From a bacterium (GTDB lineage: Bacteria; Myxococcota_A; Polyangia; Nannocystales; Nannocystaceae), in the NCBI GenBank assembly GCA_024742475.1, contig JANSYI010000011.1:62001-126000 (forward strand): a DNA stretch of 64,000 nucleotides, in the 5' to 3' direction. Made by a program: the position numbers and the translations under genes. Positions 17,316 through 26,633 of this stretch are shown one piece after another. Numbering within the stretch: position 1 is the first letter of the stretch; every line of letters begins with the position of its first letter. The notes under the pieces are model-generated. The model was not told the origin of the DNA. It saw only the letters and a program-made list of their open reading frames with translations, and did not search any database.

Positions 17316-17507
17316 GTGGAGCTGGTCATCCTTCCGTTCTTCATCCCGCTGATCCTCATCGGTCGCTTCGTCGATGCCTGGAGAGCGTGGAGGGGTACGG
17401 AGTTCGAACCTGCGCTCGAGCCGTCGAGCGAGGCGCAGTGGGCGGACACCTGGGGCCGAATGCTCAACGGCGAGGCGCTCGCGCCCGGTCCAGCGCATAG
17501 AACGTGA
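17316..17507 (+). CDS. Small membrane-anchored protein, hypothetical
   Basis: A 63-residue frame from GTG 17316: one hydrophobic helix (VILPFFIPLILIGRFVDAW) and then a polar tail. It overlaps the 3' end of the minus-strand methyltransferase gene by 44 bases, which lowers confidence. No family was recognised. It could be a genuine single-span protein or a chance frame. Confidence 0.35.
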   Translation: MELVILPFFIPLILIGRFVDAWRAWRGTEFEPALEPSSEAQWADTWGRMLNGEALAPGPAHRT

Positions 17508-18276
17508 CGGCGGCTGCGGACGCGACGTTGAGCGAGTCGACGTCGACAGCGAGGTCGATGCGAACCCGAGCATCCGCCGCGCGCAGCCACTGCGCGGGGA
17601 GCCCAGGTCCCTCCGAGCCGAAGGCTACGATCCGCGGCCGCGGCCCGGTGACCTCGTGCAGGCTCACGTCCCCCGACGGGGTGAGCGCGAGCAGGTCGGC
17701 GCCTAGGCGCGCACGCAGCTGCAGCGTCTGCTCGAGCAGCCCGTGGCACCGCGTCATCCCGATCGAGAACACGTGCCCCGCCGACGCGCGAATCGCCTTG
17801 CGTGCGAAGGGGTCGGCCGCCTCGGCATCGATCAGAACGTGGTCGACACGAAGGGCTCGTGCTGCGCGCACCAGCGCCCCCACGTTCGAGGGGTCCGTGA
17901 ATCCCACCGCAACGGCGACCAGCGGCGCGTCGGTCTCGGCGAGCAGCTTCGGCGGCACCGGGAATGGGTCGGGCACGCGCACCGAAGCCAGGACGCCTCG
18001 GTGAAACGAGAACCCCAACATCGAGCTGAGCACGTCCTTGGGCGCGACCCACCACACAGCCGTGCCCGGGACGTGGGGCCGCAGCCGCGCCACGTGGCTC
18101 GGCGTGCAGATGACCGCCTCGACGGGCATGCCCGACGCGCACGCCCGCTGCGTCCCAATGGCGCCCTCGACCACGGCCAGCGCTCCGCGACGGCGTCCGA
18201 TGACGGCGCAAAAGGGCGCGAGCCGAGGGTCGCTCGAAGCGGGCAGCGGTTCAGGATCGCGAGGGTGCGTCGACAC
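17464..18276 (-). CDS. SpoU/TrmH-family RNA methyltransferase
   Basis: A 270-residue SPOUT enzyme that probably 2'-O-methylates rRNA or tRNA ribose using SAM. All three SpoU motifs are present in the C-terminal half: motif 1 GFTDPSNVGALVRAARAL, motif 2 IVAFGSEGPGLP and motif 3 VDSLNVASAAAVTFYAL. The N-terminal 100 residues correspond to the substrate-binding domain. GTG 18274-18276 is taken as start; it overlaps the plsX stop (18251) by 26 bases, so the two genes are likely one transcript. Confidence 0.88.
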   Translation of the reverse strand: MSTHPRDPEPLPASSDPRLAPFCAVIGRRRGALAVVEGAIGTQRACASGMPVEAVICTPSHVARLRPHVPGTAVWWVAPKDVLSSMLGFSFHRGVLASVRVPDPFPVPPKLLAETDAPLVAVAVGFTDPSNVGALVRAARALRVDHVLIDAEAADPFARKAIRASAGHVFSIGMTRCHGLLEQTLQLRARLGADLLALTPSGDVSLHEVTGPRPRIVAFGSEGPGLPAQWLRAADARVRIDLAVDVDSLNVASAAAVTFYALDRARAPRR

Positions 18277-19300
18277 GAGCCTGAAACTCCGCCACCGCGC
18301 GTGCGATCTCACCACACACGTCGTCACGATCAGCCTTGGCCGCGACCTTGATCGCGTTGGCGATCGCTCGCGCGCCGCTACGGCCGTGCGCCTTGAGGAC
18401 GGGGCGTGCAAAGCCCAGCAGCGGCGCGCCGCCGTACTCCGAATAGTCGGTGATGTCCTTGAGCTGACGAAGCCCGCGGGCGAGCAGCGTGAGCCCAGCC
18501 TTCCACATGAGGTTCTGCTTGAACGCCCACTTGCTGACGCTCTTGAGCACCTCGCCCACCCCCTCCCCCATCTTGAGTGCGACGTTGCCGACCAAGCCCT
18601 CGCACACCACCACGTCGCAGACCCCCATCGGGATGTCATTGCCCTCGAGGTTGCCGATGAAGTTGAGCACCTCGTCTTCCTTCATCAGACGATGCGCGCT
18701 CGACAAGACCTCGCCGCCTTTCGTCTCCTCCTTGCCCATGTTGAGCAGCCCGATCGAGGGCCGCTTCACCTTGCTGATGCGGCTGGCATACGCGTTGCCC
18801 ATGTACCCGAAGAACAAGAGGTCGGTGGGCGTGCAGCGCACCGTTGCGCCGACATCGAGCATGAGCGCGAACCTGTCCGGGTTTCCGCGGCGTTCCTTCG
18901 TGGGATAGACGGCCGCCAGCGCCGCACGCTTGACGCCGTCGATCTTGGGGACCCAGCGCGCCGCGGCCAGCACGATTGCCCCGGTCGAACCGGCGGAGAC
19001 GAAGGCCGACGCGTCTCCATCGGCCGCCGCCCGCATCGCCCGACACAGCGAGGCGTCCGGCTTGGTGTCGATCGCCTTGCGGGGCTTCTCGTCCTGGCCG
19101 ATGACATCGTGCGCAGGCATCACCTCGATGCGCTTGGGGTCGTGCTCATGGCTGTCGAGGCCGCGCGCGATGGCGTCCGGGTCACCCACGAGCAGCAAGT
19201 TGATCGACGTGTCCCTCGAGATCGCCGCCGCGGCCTCCATCGTCACCGGGGCACCGTGATCCCCACCCATCACGTCCAGCGCGACCCGACTCTTCGACAT
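18251..19300 (-). CDS. plsX: Phosphate acyltransferase PlsX
   Basis: A 349-residue PlsX, which converts acyl-ACP to acyl-phosphate for phospholipid synthesis. The N-terminal VALDVMGGDHGAPVTMEAA, the SAGSTGAIVLAA segment, MLDVGAT, GLLNMGKEETKG and CEGLVGNVALKMGEG are all characteristic. ATG 19298-19300 (MSKSRVALDVMGGD) is preferred to the upstream ATG 19327, which adds nine residues not typical of the family. Unlike many bacteria, it is not next to rpmF or fabH here but to an RNA methyltransferase gene. Confidence 0.95.
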   Translation of the reverse strand: MSKSRVALDVMGGDHGAPVTMEAAAAISRDTSINLLLVGDPDAIARGLDSHEHDPKRIEVMPAHDVIGQDEKPRKAIDTKPDASLCRAMRAAADGDASAFVSAGSTGAIVLAAARWVPKIDGVKRAALAAVYPTKERRGNPDRFALMLDVGATVRCTPTDLLFFGYMGNAYASRISKVKRPSIGLLNMGKEETKGGEVLSSAHRLMKEDEVLNFIGNLEGNDIPMGVCDVVVCEGLVGNVALKMGEGVGEVLKSVSKWAFKQNLMWKAGLTLLARGLRQLKDITDYSEYGGAPLLGFARPVLKAHGRSGARAIANAIKVAAKADRDDVCGEIARAVAEFQARVDAPSRS

Positions 19301-19349
19301 CGAGCAGCAGTGTACCCCCCCGAGCACAGTTGCACCGTGGAGACGACCG

Positions 19350-20081
19350 CTAGTCGGGCTTGCCGGTGAAATCCTCGGCGAGGCGCTTGAGCGTGCCCCA
19401 CAGCTCGTCGCCCGAGAACAGAGTCGCGAACCTGCGCCGCACCTGCAGCATGCGCGAAGCGGTCATCTTGAGGATGTCGTCCATGAAGTCGCGGGCGCGC
19501 GGTGGCGTGTCGGCGGGGGCGGCGACGGGAAGCTGGCGGGAGATGGGGTACTCGGCGACCGCAACCGTTCCGTCCGCGGTGAAGCTGACGACGTCGCTCA
19601 TCGACTTGAACAGCTCGCGCGCGCCATCGTTCCAGGCGAGGAACTCGCTGCGAAACGCTTGAACGTCGCGCTCGCGTGCGGCCTCGGTGATACGCGTCAT
19701 GAGCAGGCCGCCCAACCCCTGGCCCTGAGCGCGGTCGACCACCGCGACCGCGGGCTCGGCGATTCGCGCGTCTTCGGGGAGCCGGATGAAGCGGGCGATG
19801 CCGAGGCCCTCCCCTTCGGTGCCGTCTTCGAGCAGCTCGACCGCGCCGATGGCGAAGTGAGACTCCTGGTCGATCTCGGTGAGGTAGGCCAGCTCCGACT
19901 TGCTCAGCCGCGGCTTGTCGGTGAAGAAGCGAAGGTAGCGCGACTGCGGCGACATGTTCGCGAGCCCCAGCTGCATGCGGCGCTTGTCCTCGGGCCGAAC
20001 CAACCGCAGGCGGACCCGCAGGCCCGAGGGCAGCGTGACGTCCTCGTTGTAGTCCGCCTCGAAGGCGAGCGTGCGCCCCAC
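19350..20081 (-). CDS. GNAT-family acetyltransferase, Pat-like
   Basis: A 243-residue protein. Residues 15-175 form a GNAT fold: VRLRLVRPEDKRRMQLGL, then RYLRFFTDK and LTEIDQESHFAIGAVE, which are close to the acetyltransferase domain of protein lysine acetyltransferases (Pat/AcuA type), and acetyl-CoA motif A VVDRAQGQGLGGLLM. About 65 residues of helical tail follow. No cyclic-nucleotide or CoA-ligase domain is attached. The likely role is acetylation of a metabolic enzyme such as an acyl-CoA synthetase, inferred from similarity only. It starts 72 bases from the divergent methyltransferase-like gene. Confidence 0.82.
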   Translation of the reverse strand: MGRTLAFEADYNEDVTLPSGLRVRLRLVRPEDKRRMQLGLANMSPQSRYLRFFTDKPRLSKSELAYLTEIDQESHFAIGAVELLEDGTEGEGLGIARFIRLPEDARIAEPAVAVVDRAQGQGLGGLLMTRITEAARERDVQAFRSEFLAWNDGARELFKSMSDVVSFTADGTVAVAEYPISRQLPVAAPADTPPRARDFMDDILKMTASRMLQVRRRFATLFSGDELWGTLKRLAEDFTGKPD

Positions 20082-20153
20082 GAGGCGATGCTACGACACG
20101 GATCGGCCGCGTCAAACCGCAGGAGTGCGATCGGTGCGTGTACCATCGCAGGG

Positions 20154-20939
20154 ATGGTCGGGGTGCCCATGACACCACAGCTGGCGCGCAAGCTGGGCGA
20201 GAGCTACGCGCACCGACTCGCACACTGCGTCCCGTGGAGTTCTGCCATGAAGTGGACGCCCGAGCTCAACCTACAGGCGGCCACCTACAAGGTCCGTGAG
20301 CTGTGGCCTGGGCTGGCGGCCTCGGACGCGCCGGTCCACCTGCTCGAGCCGGGCCAGTTCGTCGACTCGCCGGGCGGACGCTTCCGCTACTGCGTCCGGC
20401 TGCAGCGACGCGGCAAGCCGCTGCTGACCTGGTGGGGCAATCAGGTCGGGACGGTCGTCTTCGACGGTGACGTCATCATCCCGGCGCTGTACCAAGCACC
20501 AGAAGATCCGAGCGACCCCAGGCCGTGGAACGACGCGCCGTGGATGTCCCTGACCCCTGCCGAGCTCATGACGTTACGCCCCGGCACGCGCATGGCCAAG
20601 GGCCACACCATCATCGCCGGCTTGGGGCTCGGTCATCAACTCATCGAGGTCGCGAAGCGACTGCCCGTCAAGCGTGTGACCGTGGTCGAGCTCGATCGAG
20701 AGCTCGCCGATTGGATCATGCCCGTGATCGAGCCCCACCTGCGCAAGAAGGTCGACGTCATCATCGGCGATGCCTACGAGGTGATCCCCAAGCTGCGGGG
20801 GGACGTCGCCTTGATCGACATCTTCCCTGGCTACGGAGACGGCTTTCAGCGCGTCGACGCGCTGCGGCGGGCGAGCCCGGGCATCAAGAAGTTCTGGGGC
20901 TGGGGGACCTCCGAGATGACCGGGACGAACCAGCGCTAG
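20154..20939 (+). CDS. SAM-dependent methyltransferase-like protein
   Basis: A 261-residue protein whose C-terminal half has a class I Rossmann core: HTIIAGLGLGHQLIEVAKRL (motif I), VTVVELDRELADWI (acidic residue after strand 2) and VALIDIFPGYGDGF. The arrangement resembles spermidine-synthase-like proteins more than classical methyltransferases. The N-terminal 120 residues are not recognised. ATG 20154 is used; a second Met five codons on (MTPQLARKLG) is equally plausible. Its stop overlaps the convergent DUF72 gene by four bases. Confidence 0.7.
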   Translation: MVGVPMTPQLARKLGESYAHRLAHCVPWSSAMKWTPELNLQAATYKVRELWPGLAASDAPVHLLEPGQFVDSPGGRFRYCVRLQRRGKPLLTWWGNQVGTVVFDGDVIIPALYQAPEDPSDPRPWNDAPWMSLTPAELMTLRPGTRMAKGHTIIAGLGLGHQLIEVAKRLPVKRVTVVELDRELADWIMPVIEPHLRKKVDVIIGDAYEVIPKLRGDVALIDIFPGYGDGFQRVDALRRASPGIKKFWGWGTSEMTGTNQR

Positions 20940-21817
20940 AAGAGGCTCGTCTGCGCCTCGGTCGCGGCCCTCTGCGCGGGCCAAGGGGGCATGGGCTCCC
21001 AACCCATCGCCTCGGCGAGCCGGTCGTGAAACATGCGAGCAAGCCGCGGCGCATAGAAGTCGTTGGGGCAGTGCAAGAAGACGTAGGGGGAGCGCTTCTG
21101 CTCGAGCCACGCGACGACGCGACGCACCCAGGCGTCGATACGGGGTCCGGCCACCTCGGGCGCTGGCGGCACGATGAGCCGCAGCAGCGGACGCCTGCCC
21201 TCGACGACGGTGGGAATCGGCAGGCGAGGCTTCTTGTCGCGAGCGACGCGGAGGTCCTCGTCGACGGGCATGTCCGCGTAGATCGCCTTCGTATCGAGCA
21301 CCACCCGCTCGATGTCATGCTCGACCAACAGGGCGGTCAAACGCCTCTCGGCCAGCGTCTCGGCGAAGAACCCCGGATGCCGCACCTCGACGGCGAACCG
21401 AACGCCCGACGGCAGGGTGCGCACGAACGACTCGAGCGCGGACAGTCGCGGCGGACCGAAGCTGGGCGGGAGCTGGATCATCAAGGGCCCCAGGCGCGGC
21501 CCCAGAGGCCGGAGCCTGTCGACGAAGCGTGCCGTGGCACCGGCGGCTGCGATCAGCCCACGCTCATGGGTCACGGTCTTGGGCAGCTTGAAGCAGAAAC
21601 GAAACGTCGGTGGGGTCGCGTCCGCCCAGCGCTGGACGATGTCGGCAGACGGCGTCGCGTAGAACGTCGTGTTGCCCTCGACCGCATCGAACACCTCCGC
21701 GTATCGACGCAAGAAGTCGGCCGACTTGGTGCCCGGCGCGAGCAGTTCGCCGACCCAGTCCTTGCGGCCCCAGATGGGGCACCCCAGCCACACGCGCGGC
21801 TCGACCATCCGTCGCAC
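20936..21817 (-). CDS. DUF72 (YecE-like) protein
   Basis: A 293-residue TIM-barrel-like protein of the DUF72 family, conserved but biochemically undefined. Visible hallmarks are LGCPIWGRKDWVGELL at the N-terminus (compare the GTSGWxYxxW start), the FDAVEGNTTFYATPS segment, FCFKLPKTVTHE, LGPLMIQLPPSFG and VEVRHPGFF. The end YVFLHCPNDFYAPRLARMF is also typical. Length is close to the family norm. It is divergent from the TerB-like gene, whose ATG is 36 bases away. Confidence 0.88.
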   Translation of the reverse strand: MRRMVEPRVWLGCPIWGRKDWVGELLAPGTKSADFLRRYAEVFDAVEGNTTFYATPSADIVQRWADATPPTFRFCFKLPKTVTHERGLIAAAGATARFVDRLRPLGPRLGPLMIQLPPSFGPPRLSALESFVRTLPSGVRFAVEVRHPGFFAETLAERRLTALLVEHDIERVVLDTKAIYADMPVDEDLRVARDKKPRLPIPTVVEGRRPLLRLIVPPAPEVAGPRIDAWVRRVVAWLEQKRSPYVFLHCPNDFYAPRLARMFHDRLAEAMGWEPMPPWPAQRAATEAQTSLF

Positions 21818-21852
21818 CTTCCCACGGCTTGCGCACGCGATACCATGCCCTC

Positions 21853-22572
21853 ATGGCGTTGAGCCTCGAGACTCAGTGGACGGTTGTGGCGTGCGGGGTG
21901 ATGGCGCACGCCGATGGTGTACTCGACGGTGAGGAGTGCGACCTCCTGCTGGCGATGGTCGAGGGGGAGGCCGACGCCGAGGAGTACAGCGCGTGGTTGA
22001 GCACGATCTCCGACCGCGAGCGGCTCGAGGAGATGCTTGGGCAGCTGCCCGCCCCCGAGCCCGCGGCGCAGCGGGAGATCCTCGAGACCGCGTGGAGCAT
22101 TGCCGTCGCCGACGGCGAGCGCACCGCACCCGAAGAGCAGGCCCTGGCGAGGATCGCCGAGCGTCTGGGTGTCGAAGGCGTGCAGCTCGAGTTCTGGCGT
22201 GATGCCTGGACCGACGGACAACACCAGACCGCCGAGCTGCTCACCGATGCCGCGTGCGTGGTGCTCGGCGGGAACGCACCGCTCGATGCGGACGCCCGGG
22301 CGCAGGTGCGAGCGTTCACCCGCGGGGTCCCGACCACGGCGGACCACCGCGAGGAGCTCGTGGCCGGCACCGCGATCCCCAAGACGTTGGTCGACGTCGG
22401 TCGGCGGATGCGAGCGATTCCTCGTCGCAAGCGGCAGTGGGCGATCAAATCGCTCGCGCACCTGCCCGGCCGCTGTTCACGCAGAGAAGACGCGCAGCGG
22501 CGGCTCGTCCAGCTCGGGGCGGAGGCCGGGCTCTCGGCCGCGATCCTCGATTCCTTGCTCGGCTCGTCGTGA
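21853..22572 (+). CDS. TerB-like helical protein
   Basis: A 239-residue soluble, acidic, all-helical protein. Two segments, VVACGVMAHADGVLDGEECD and AWSIAVADGERTAPEEQAL, fit the A-x-A-DG-xxxxEE pattern of tellurite-resistance TerB domains, which bind metal through such acidic loops. There are no membrane spans. TerB-like proteins in this setting are usually of unknown function. The C-terminal third is basic and less conserved-looking. The start is ATG 21853. Confidence 0.75.
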   Translation: MALSLETQWTVVACGVMAHADGVLDGEECDLLLAMVEGEADAEEYSAWLSTISDRERLEEMLGQLPAPEPAAQREILETAWSIAVADGERTAPEEQALARIAERLGVEGVQLEFWRDAWTDGQHQTAELLTDAACVVLGGNAPLDADARAQVRAFTRGVPTTADHREELVAGTAIPKTLVDVGRRMRAIPRRKRQWAIKSLAHLPGRCSRREDAQRRLVQLGAEAGLSAAILDSLLGSS

Positions 22573-22723
22573 TGTGCACCCTGCGCACAGCACGCGGGGC
22601 AAACGGCGCGTTCCCCGCTCTCTGGAATTTCGCCTCGGAGCGCCAGAGTTCTGCCCGATAGCGGACCTACCTTGCACGAAAGGTCGGATGATGTAGGACA
22701 CTCCGAACAGCGGGAGTGGAATC

Positions 22724-23974
22724 ATGAACAGTGGGAACGTTCGAAACAGGATCGCGCTCATCTCGATGCTCGCCGTGCTCGGCGCGTGCAACGAGGGGCC
22801 GACATCGCGCGCGATGACCGGCACGACCGCCGGCGTCACGGCGGGCGGAGACGAAAGCGATACCGAGGGCGACGACTCGCTCACCGAGGGCGACGCCCAG
22901 AGCGATTCGGAGGCGAGCACGGGCGGCGACACCCTCGATGGCGACAGCAACTCGGGCGGCTCGAGCGAGTCGGGCGAGCCCGCCGACAGCGATGACGACG
23001 AAGGCGAGCAATGCGAACAGGCGCAGTACTCGTTCACGTTCACGCCCGAGACGCCCAACGTCATGCTCGTGCTCGACAAGTCGCGCAGCATGTCGAACCT
23101 GTGGGACCACGACCTCGACGGCTCCACGCCGATGATCTCGCGCTACCACAGCCTGCACAACGTCACGCGCTACCTGGTCAACGCGTTCGCGGACGAGATC
23201 AACTTCGGCGCGCAGCTCTTCCCCTCGGCCGACGCCTGGCTCGACGAGCCCACCAACGACTTCTCGTGCCTGGTCGAAGGCGACCCCGAGGTGCCCCTGG
23301 GCCCCAACTCGGCCGCCGACATCACCGCGGTGATGCCTCCCGCGGACGACTTCACGTTCTCCGGTGGCACTCCGGCGGTCGCAGGGCTCACCTCCGCGAT
23401 CGACCATCTGCTCGATGAAGCGCCCGCCGACAGCAACCGCGCCATCATCTTCATCACCGACGGCGCGGCGAACTGCAGCCCCGACGAGCTCCCCGAAGAC
23501 ACGCTCTTCGTCTACGACGCAGAGGTCCCGCAGCTCATCGAGACCACCTACAACGACGAGGGCATCCCCGTGTACGTCGTGGGCATCAACATCATGGACG
23601 AGATGGGCACCAAGCCGGCGGTGAACCCCTTCGAGGCGATCACCGACGCCGCCGAGGTCGGCGGCGCCCCGGCGCCGGGCGGCCACCCGTTCTACAACGC
23701 CTTCAACGAGATCGACCTCGTCGATGCCCTCGACCAGGTGATCTCCGACATCGAGTGCACCGTGAATCTCGACGTCGAGCCCATCTTCCCCGACAGCGTC
23801 GGGGTGGCCGTCGACCTCGAGGACATCGACCAGGTCGACGACTGCGAGACGCAGGACGGCTGGACCTACCCCAGCGAGGACGGACCGTTCAACTCGATCC
23901 TGCTGTGCGGCTCGGCGTGTGACTCGATTCAAAACGGCGGCGTCGTCGACGTCGAGTACCTCTGCCCGGGCTGA
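22724..23974 (+). CDS. Lipoprotein with VWA domain
   Basis: A 416-residue predicted lipoprotein: signal peptide and lipobox (LAVLGACNE), an acidic Asp/Ser/Gly linker to about residue 100, then a von Willebrand type A domain with intact metal site (VMLVLDKSRSM) and IIFITDGAANC. A short Cys-containing C-terminal region follows. Such proteins are common, numerous paralogues in myxobacteria and probably bind proteins or carbohydrate at the cell surface in a Ca2+- or Mg2+-dependent way. The start is ATG 22724. The 151-base gap upstream contains an inverted repeat CTCTGG...CCAGAG (22620-22648) that could mark the end of the preceding transcript. Confidence 0.85.
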   Translation: MNSGNVRNRIALISMLAVLGACNEGPTSRAMTGTTAGVTAGGDESDTEGDDSLTEGDAQSDSEASTGGDTLDGDSNSGGSSESGEPADSDDDEGEQCEQAQYSFTFTPETPNVMLVLDKSRSMSNLWDHDLDGSTPMISRYHSLHNVTRYLVNAFADEINFGAQLFPSADAWLDEPTNDFSCLVEGDPEVPLGPNSAADITAVMPPADDFTFSGGTPAVAGLTSAIDHLLDEAPADSNRAIIFITDGAANCSPDELPEDTLFVYDAEVPQLIETTYNDEGIPVYVVGINIMDEMGTKPAVNPFEAITDAAEVGGAPAPGGHPFYNAFNEIDLVDALDQVISDIECTVNLDVEPIFPDSVGVAVDLEDIDQVDDCETQDGWTYPSEDGPFNSILLCGSACDSIQNGGVVDVEYLCPG

Positions 23975-23983
23975 GGCGAGCGC

Positions 23984-25606
23984 TCAGGCCATGGGGAAGC
24001 GCTCGTGAAAGCGAGTCAGGCCCTCTTGGGGTGCGGCGAGAAAGATTCGGTCGCCCGCTTCGATGCGAAAGTCGTCGGAGAACTCGACCGTGACGTCTTC
24101 ACCGCGCCGCACCGCCACCACTGAGCAGCCCGTCGAGGCGCCGACCTGCGCTTCGAAGGGGCTGCGTCCCTCGAGGCCCTTGCTGCCGACCTCGTGCAGC
24201 TTCACGCGCGCATCGAGGCTGATCCACGCGTCGCCGAGCATCTTCTGGGCGAGCAGCTCGGCGGCGACCTGACCCAAGGAGAGCGCAAAGTCGGCACCCG
24301 CGCGGTGAATGCGAGCGACGCTGTTTTGCCGCTGCACCCGGGCGACGATCGGCACCTCGGGTGCGCAGTCTCGGACCACGGAGGCGGCGAACAGGGTCGT
24401 GCTGTCGTCGCCGAGCGCCAAGATCACGCACGCGGCGTCGGTGACCTCGAGGTCGAGGAGGATCTTCCGGTCGAGCACGTCGCCCACGTGGTCGACCCCG
24501 TCGCCTTGCTGCTTGTCGAGCACCAAGACCGGCTCTGCGGCGTCGCGCAGCAGCTGCGCGACCTTGGTCCCGACCTCTCCGCCGCCGGCGATGACGAAGG
24601 GCCCCTTGCGGCCCAGGGGCGTCGCGAGCTTGCCCAGGGCCTCTACCGCGTTCGCGCTGCCGACCGCGACCAAGATCGTGCCGGGGTCGATCGGATCGCT
24701 GGGCGCAGCGAAGGGCCGAAACGAGCCGTCGACCCAGCGCCCCACGATCGTCGCCCCGGTCTTCGTGCGCACCTGCGACTCGGCGAGCGTCGAGCCCGCG
24801 AGCGGACTGCCCTCCGCGACGCGGACCTCGGTGGTGCGCAGCAGCGCCCCCACCCCGCCGAGCCCCTCCATGCGCGGCCGGACCCGGTCGCGAGCCAGCG
24901 ACGCCATCGCGGCCGCGAGCATGTGCATCGGCGTATACACGGCGCTGGCACCGGCCAGCATCATGGGTCGGCGATGCAAGGGGTGGTCGGCGAGCGCGAG
25001 CACCTCGGCGTCGTACCCGAGCTGCCGAACCCCGAGCACCATCTCGGCGTTCTCTTGGTCGGACCCCGCGAGCACGAGCGCTCGTGCCCGCTCGAACAGC
25101 TTCGGGTCGAGGTTCTCGTCCTCGTCGGGCGCATAGACGACGGGCCGGTCTCGATCGAAGAGCCGACGCGCCACCGCCTCGTCGCGCTCCAGGATGACGG
25201 TCGGAACGTTGGCGCGCTCGAGCTCGGCCAGCAAAGGGGTGACCGATGGGCCGTAGCGGTACACGAGCACGTAGTCGCGAAGCTTGGGGACGTCGCGCGG
25301 CAGCCGAGCCTCGAACCGCTCTTCGAAGAAGGGCACGACCACCAGCGTAAAGACGACGAACGTCAGCGCCAGCCCGACGAACTGGGTCACCACGACGAAG
25401 GCGATCATCAGCGGATGGTCCCAGTGATTGTCGCTGCCGTAGCCCGTGGTCGTCAGGGTCTCTGCCGCCCACTGGATCGCGTCGGACATCGAGCGCGTCT
25501 CGCCCTCGAGCGAGGCCATCGCCGCGACGTAGGCACCGGCGAGCGTGAACAACAGCGCGGGTGCCAGCAGAAGCAGCGCCAGCAGTCGCGAGCGAGACGT
25601 TCGCAT
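23984..25606 (-). CDS. Two-helix potassium channel with tandem RCK domains
   Basis: A 540-residue channel subunit: transmembrane helix 1 (LLALLLLAPALLFTLAGAYV), pore helix and selectivity filter TTTGYGSDN at about residues 52-60, transmembrane helix 2 (FVGLALTFVVFTLVVVPFF), then two cytoplasmic RCK (TrkA-N/TrkA-C) modules. The first RCK has lost the glycine motif (YVLVYRYGPSVTPLL), while the second keeps it (FVIAGGGEVGTKVAQLL). A degenerate plus a canonical RCK in tandem is the plan of ligand- or Ca2+-gated channels such as BK/GsuK types. The gene follows a lipoprotein gene by four bases. Confidence 0.87.
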   Translation of the reverse strand: MRTSRSRLLALLLLAPALLFTLAGAYVAAMASLEGETRSMSDAIQWAAETLTTTGYGSDNHWDHPLMIAFVVVTQFVGLALTFVVFTLVVVPFFEERFEARLPRDVPKLRDYVLVYRYGPSVTPLLAELERANVPTVILERDEAVARRLFDRDRPVVYAPDEDENLDPKLFERARALVLAGSDQENAEMVLGVRQLGYDAEVLALADHPLHRRPMMLAGASAVYTPMHMLAAAMASLARDRVRPRMEGLGGVGALLRTTEVRVAEGSPLAGSTLAESQVRTKTGATIVGRWVDGSFRPFAAPSDPIDPGTILVAVGSANAVEALGKLATPLGRKGPFVIAGGGEVGTKVAQLLRDAAEPVLVLDKQQGDGVDHVGDVLDRKILLDLEVTDAACVILALGDDSTTLFAASVVRDCAPEVPIVARVQRQNSVARIHRAGADFALSLGQVAAELLAQKMLGDAWISLDARVKLHEVGSKGLEGRSPFEAQVGASTGCSVVAVRRGEDVTVEFSDDFRIEAGDRIFLAAPQEGLTRFHERFPMA

Positions 25607-25610
25607 GAGC

Positions 25611-26585
25611 TCAGCCGCAGGCCGTCGGTACGTTGGGCAGCCTGCGTCCGTTGAACCCGATCGTCAGGTCGTAGGCGGGCGCGCCCATCACCGTGGTGCA
25701 GTTGTCCGAGGGGTTGACTCCGCCAAGCAGGACCCCCAGCGGAGTCCCGCCGGTCGGACACCCCGCACAGTCGCCTTCGGTCTGCACGTCGTCGGGACCA
25801 CTGCCGCTGCACGAGCCCAGGCAAGAGCAGAGCGCGGCGGCGTCGCTCTCGAGCAGGCACCCATCGAGCGTCCCCCAGATCGTGTCCTCGCTCGCGTTGG
25901 TCGAGACCTCGGCCTGCACGGCACGGATCGGCACCGCGTCGGGGACCGCCTCGTCGGGGGTGCAGTTGAACGTCGTCGTGTCGTCATCCTCGGCGTAGAT
26001 GTAGACGACGCGCTCGGGCGGGAGCTCCATCCGATAGCTGTTTCCCTTGGTGCCCGCCGCGGGAACGCTGCACTCGCCGTCGGCGTCGGCGGCAGCCCAG
26101 CGGGTCTCGCCCCCGACGAACGCGACGCTGATCAGCTCGCTGATCGTGTTCTCCTCGGAGCACAGGCCCGACGCGTCGGGTCCAACGCCCGAGCGGATCC
26201 CCAGCTGTGCCTCCCCTGCCGCCGCGTCGCGCGACTCGACCTCGAGCATGATGTTGAGCTTGAACTCGTCGATGTCGTTGCCCCAGGTGTTCTCGAGCAG
26301 CTGGGCTTGAATCGCGGTCCCGTCCGCGTCTCCGATCCGCTGGATGTCGACGCAGTCGAATCGGTAGGTCGCGGGCGTGGGGTCGGCGAGCATTCCCGTC
26401 TCGGACCCGGAGTCCGAGCTCGCCTCGGCCACCGTCGTCGTGGATGGCGTGGACGTGGACGTGGTGCTGCTGCCTCCGCTGGGGTCCGGCAGCACGTTGG
26501 GCTCGTTGCCCTCACCATTGGTGCAGCCCAGGGCTCCCAGGAGTCCGAGCATGGACACGCCGACCGACATGGCTCGCGCGATCAT
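25611..26585 (-). CDS. Cys-rich lipoprotein, hypothetical
   Basis: A 324-residue predicted lipoprotein (lipobox LGLLGALGCTN) with a Ser/Thr-rich linker to about residue 65. A globular part has about ten Cys, including CLLESDAAALCSCLGSCSGSG and CAGCPTGG. The distribution suggests disulfides in a periplasmic or surface domain. No family was recognised. It ends four bases before the potassium channel gene on the same strand, so the pair is likely co-transcribed; a functional link is unproven. Confidence 0.75.
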   Translation of the reverse strand: MIARAMSVGVSMLGLLGALGCTNGEGNEPNVLPDPSGGSSTTSTSTPSTTTVAEASSDSGSETGMLADPTPATYRFDCVDIQRIGDADGTAIQAQLLENTWGNDIDEFKLNIMLEVESRDAAAGEAQLGIRSGVGPDASGLCSEENTISELISVAFVGGETRWAAADADGECSVPAAGTKGNSYRMELPPERVVYIYAEDDDTTTFNCTPDEAVPDAVPIRAVQAEVSTNASEDTIWGTLDGCLLESDAAALCSCLGSCSGSGPDDVQTEGDCAGCPTGGTPLGVLLGGVNPSDNCTTVMGAPAYDLTIGFNGRRLPNVPTACG

Positions 26586-26633
26586 CGTTCGCGGAATCTA
26601 CCACGGGGCCGCGACGTGGTAGCGTGCCCGACG

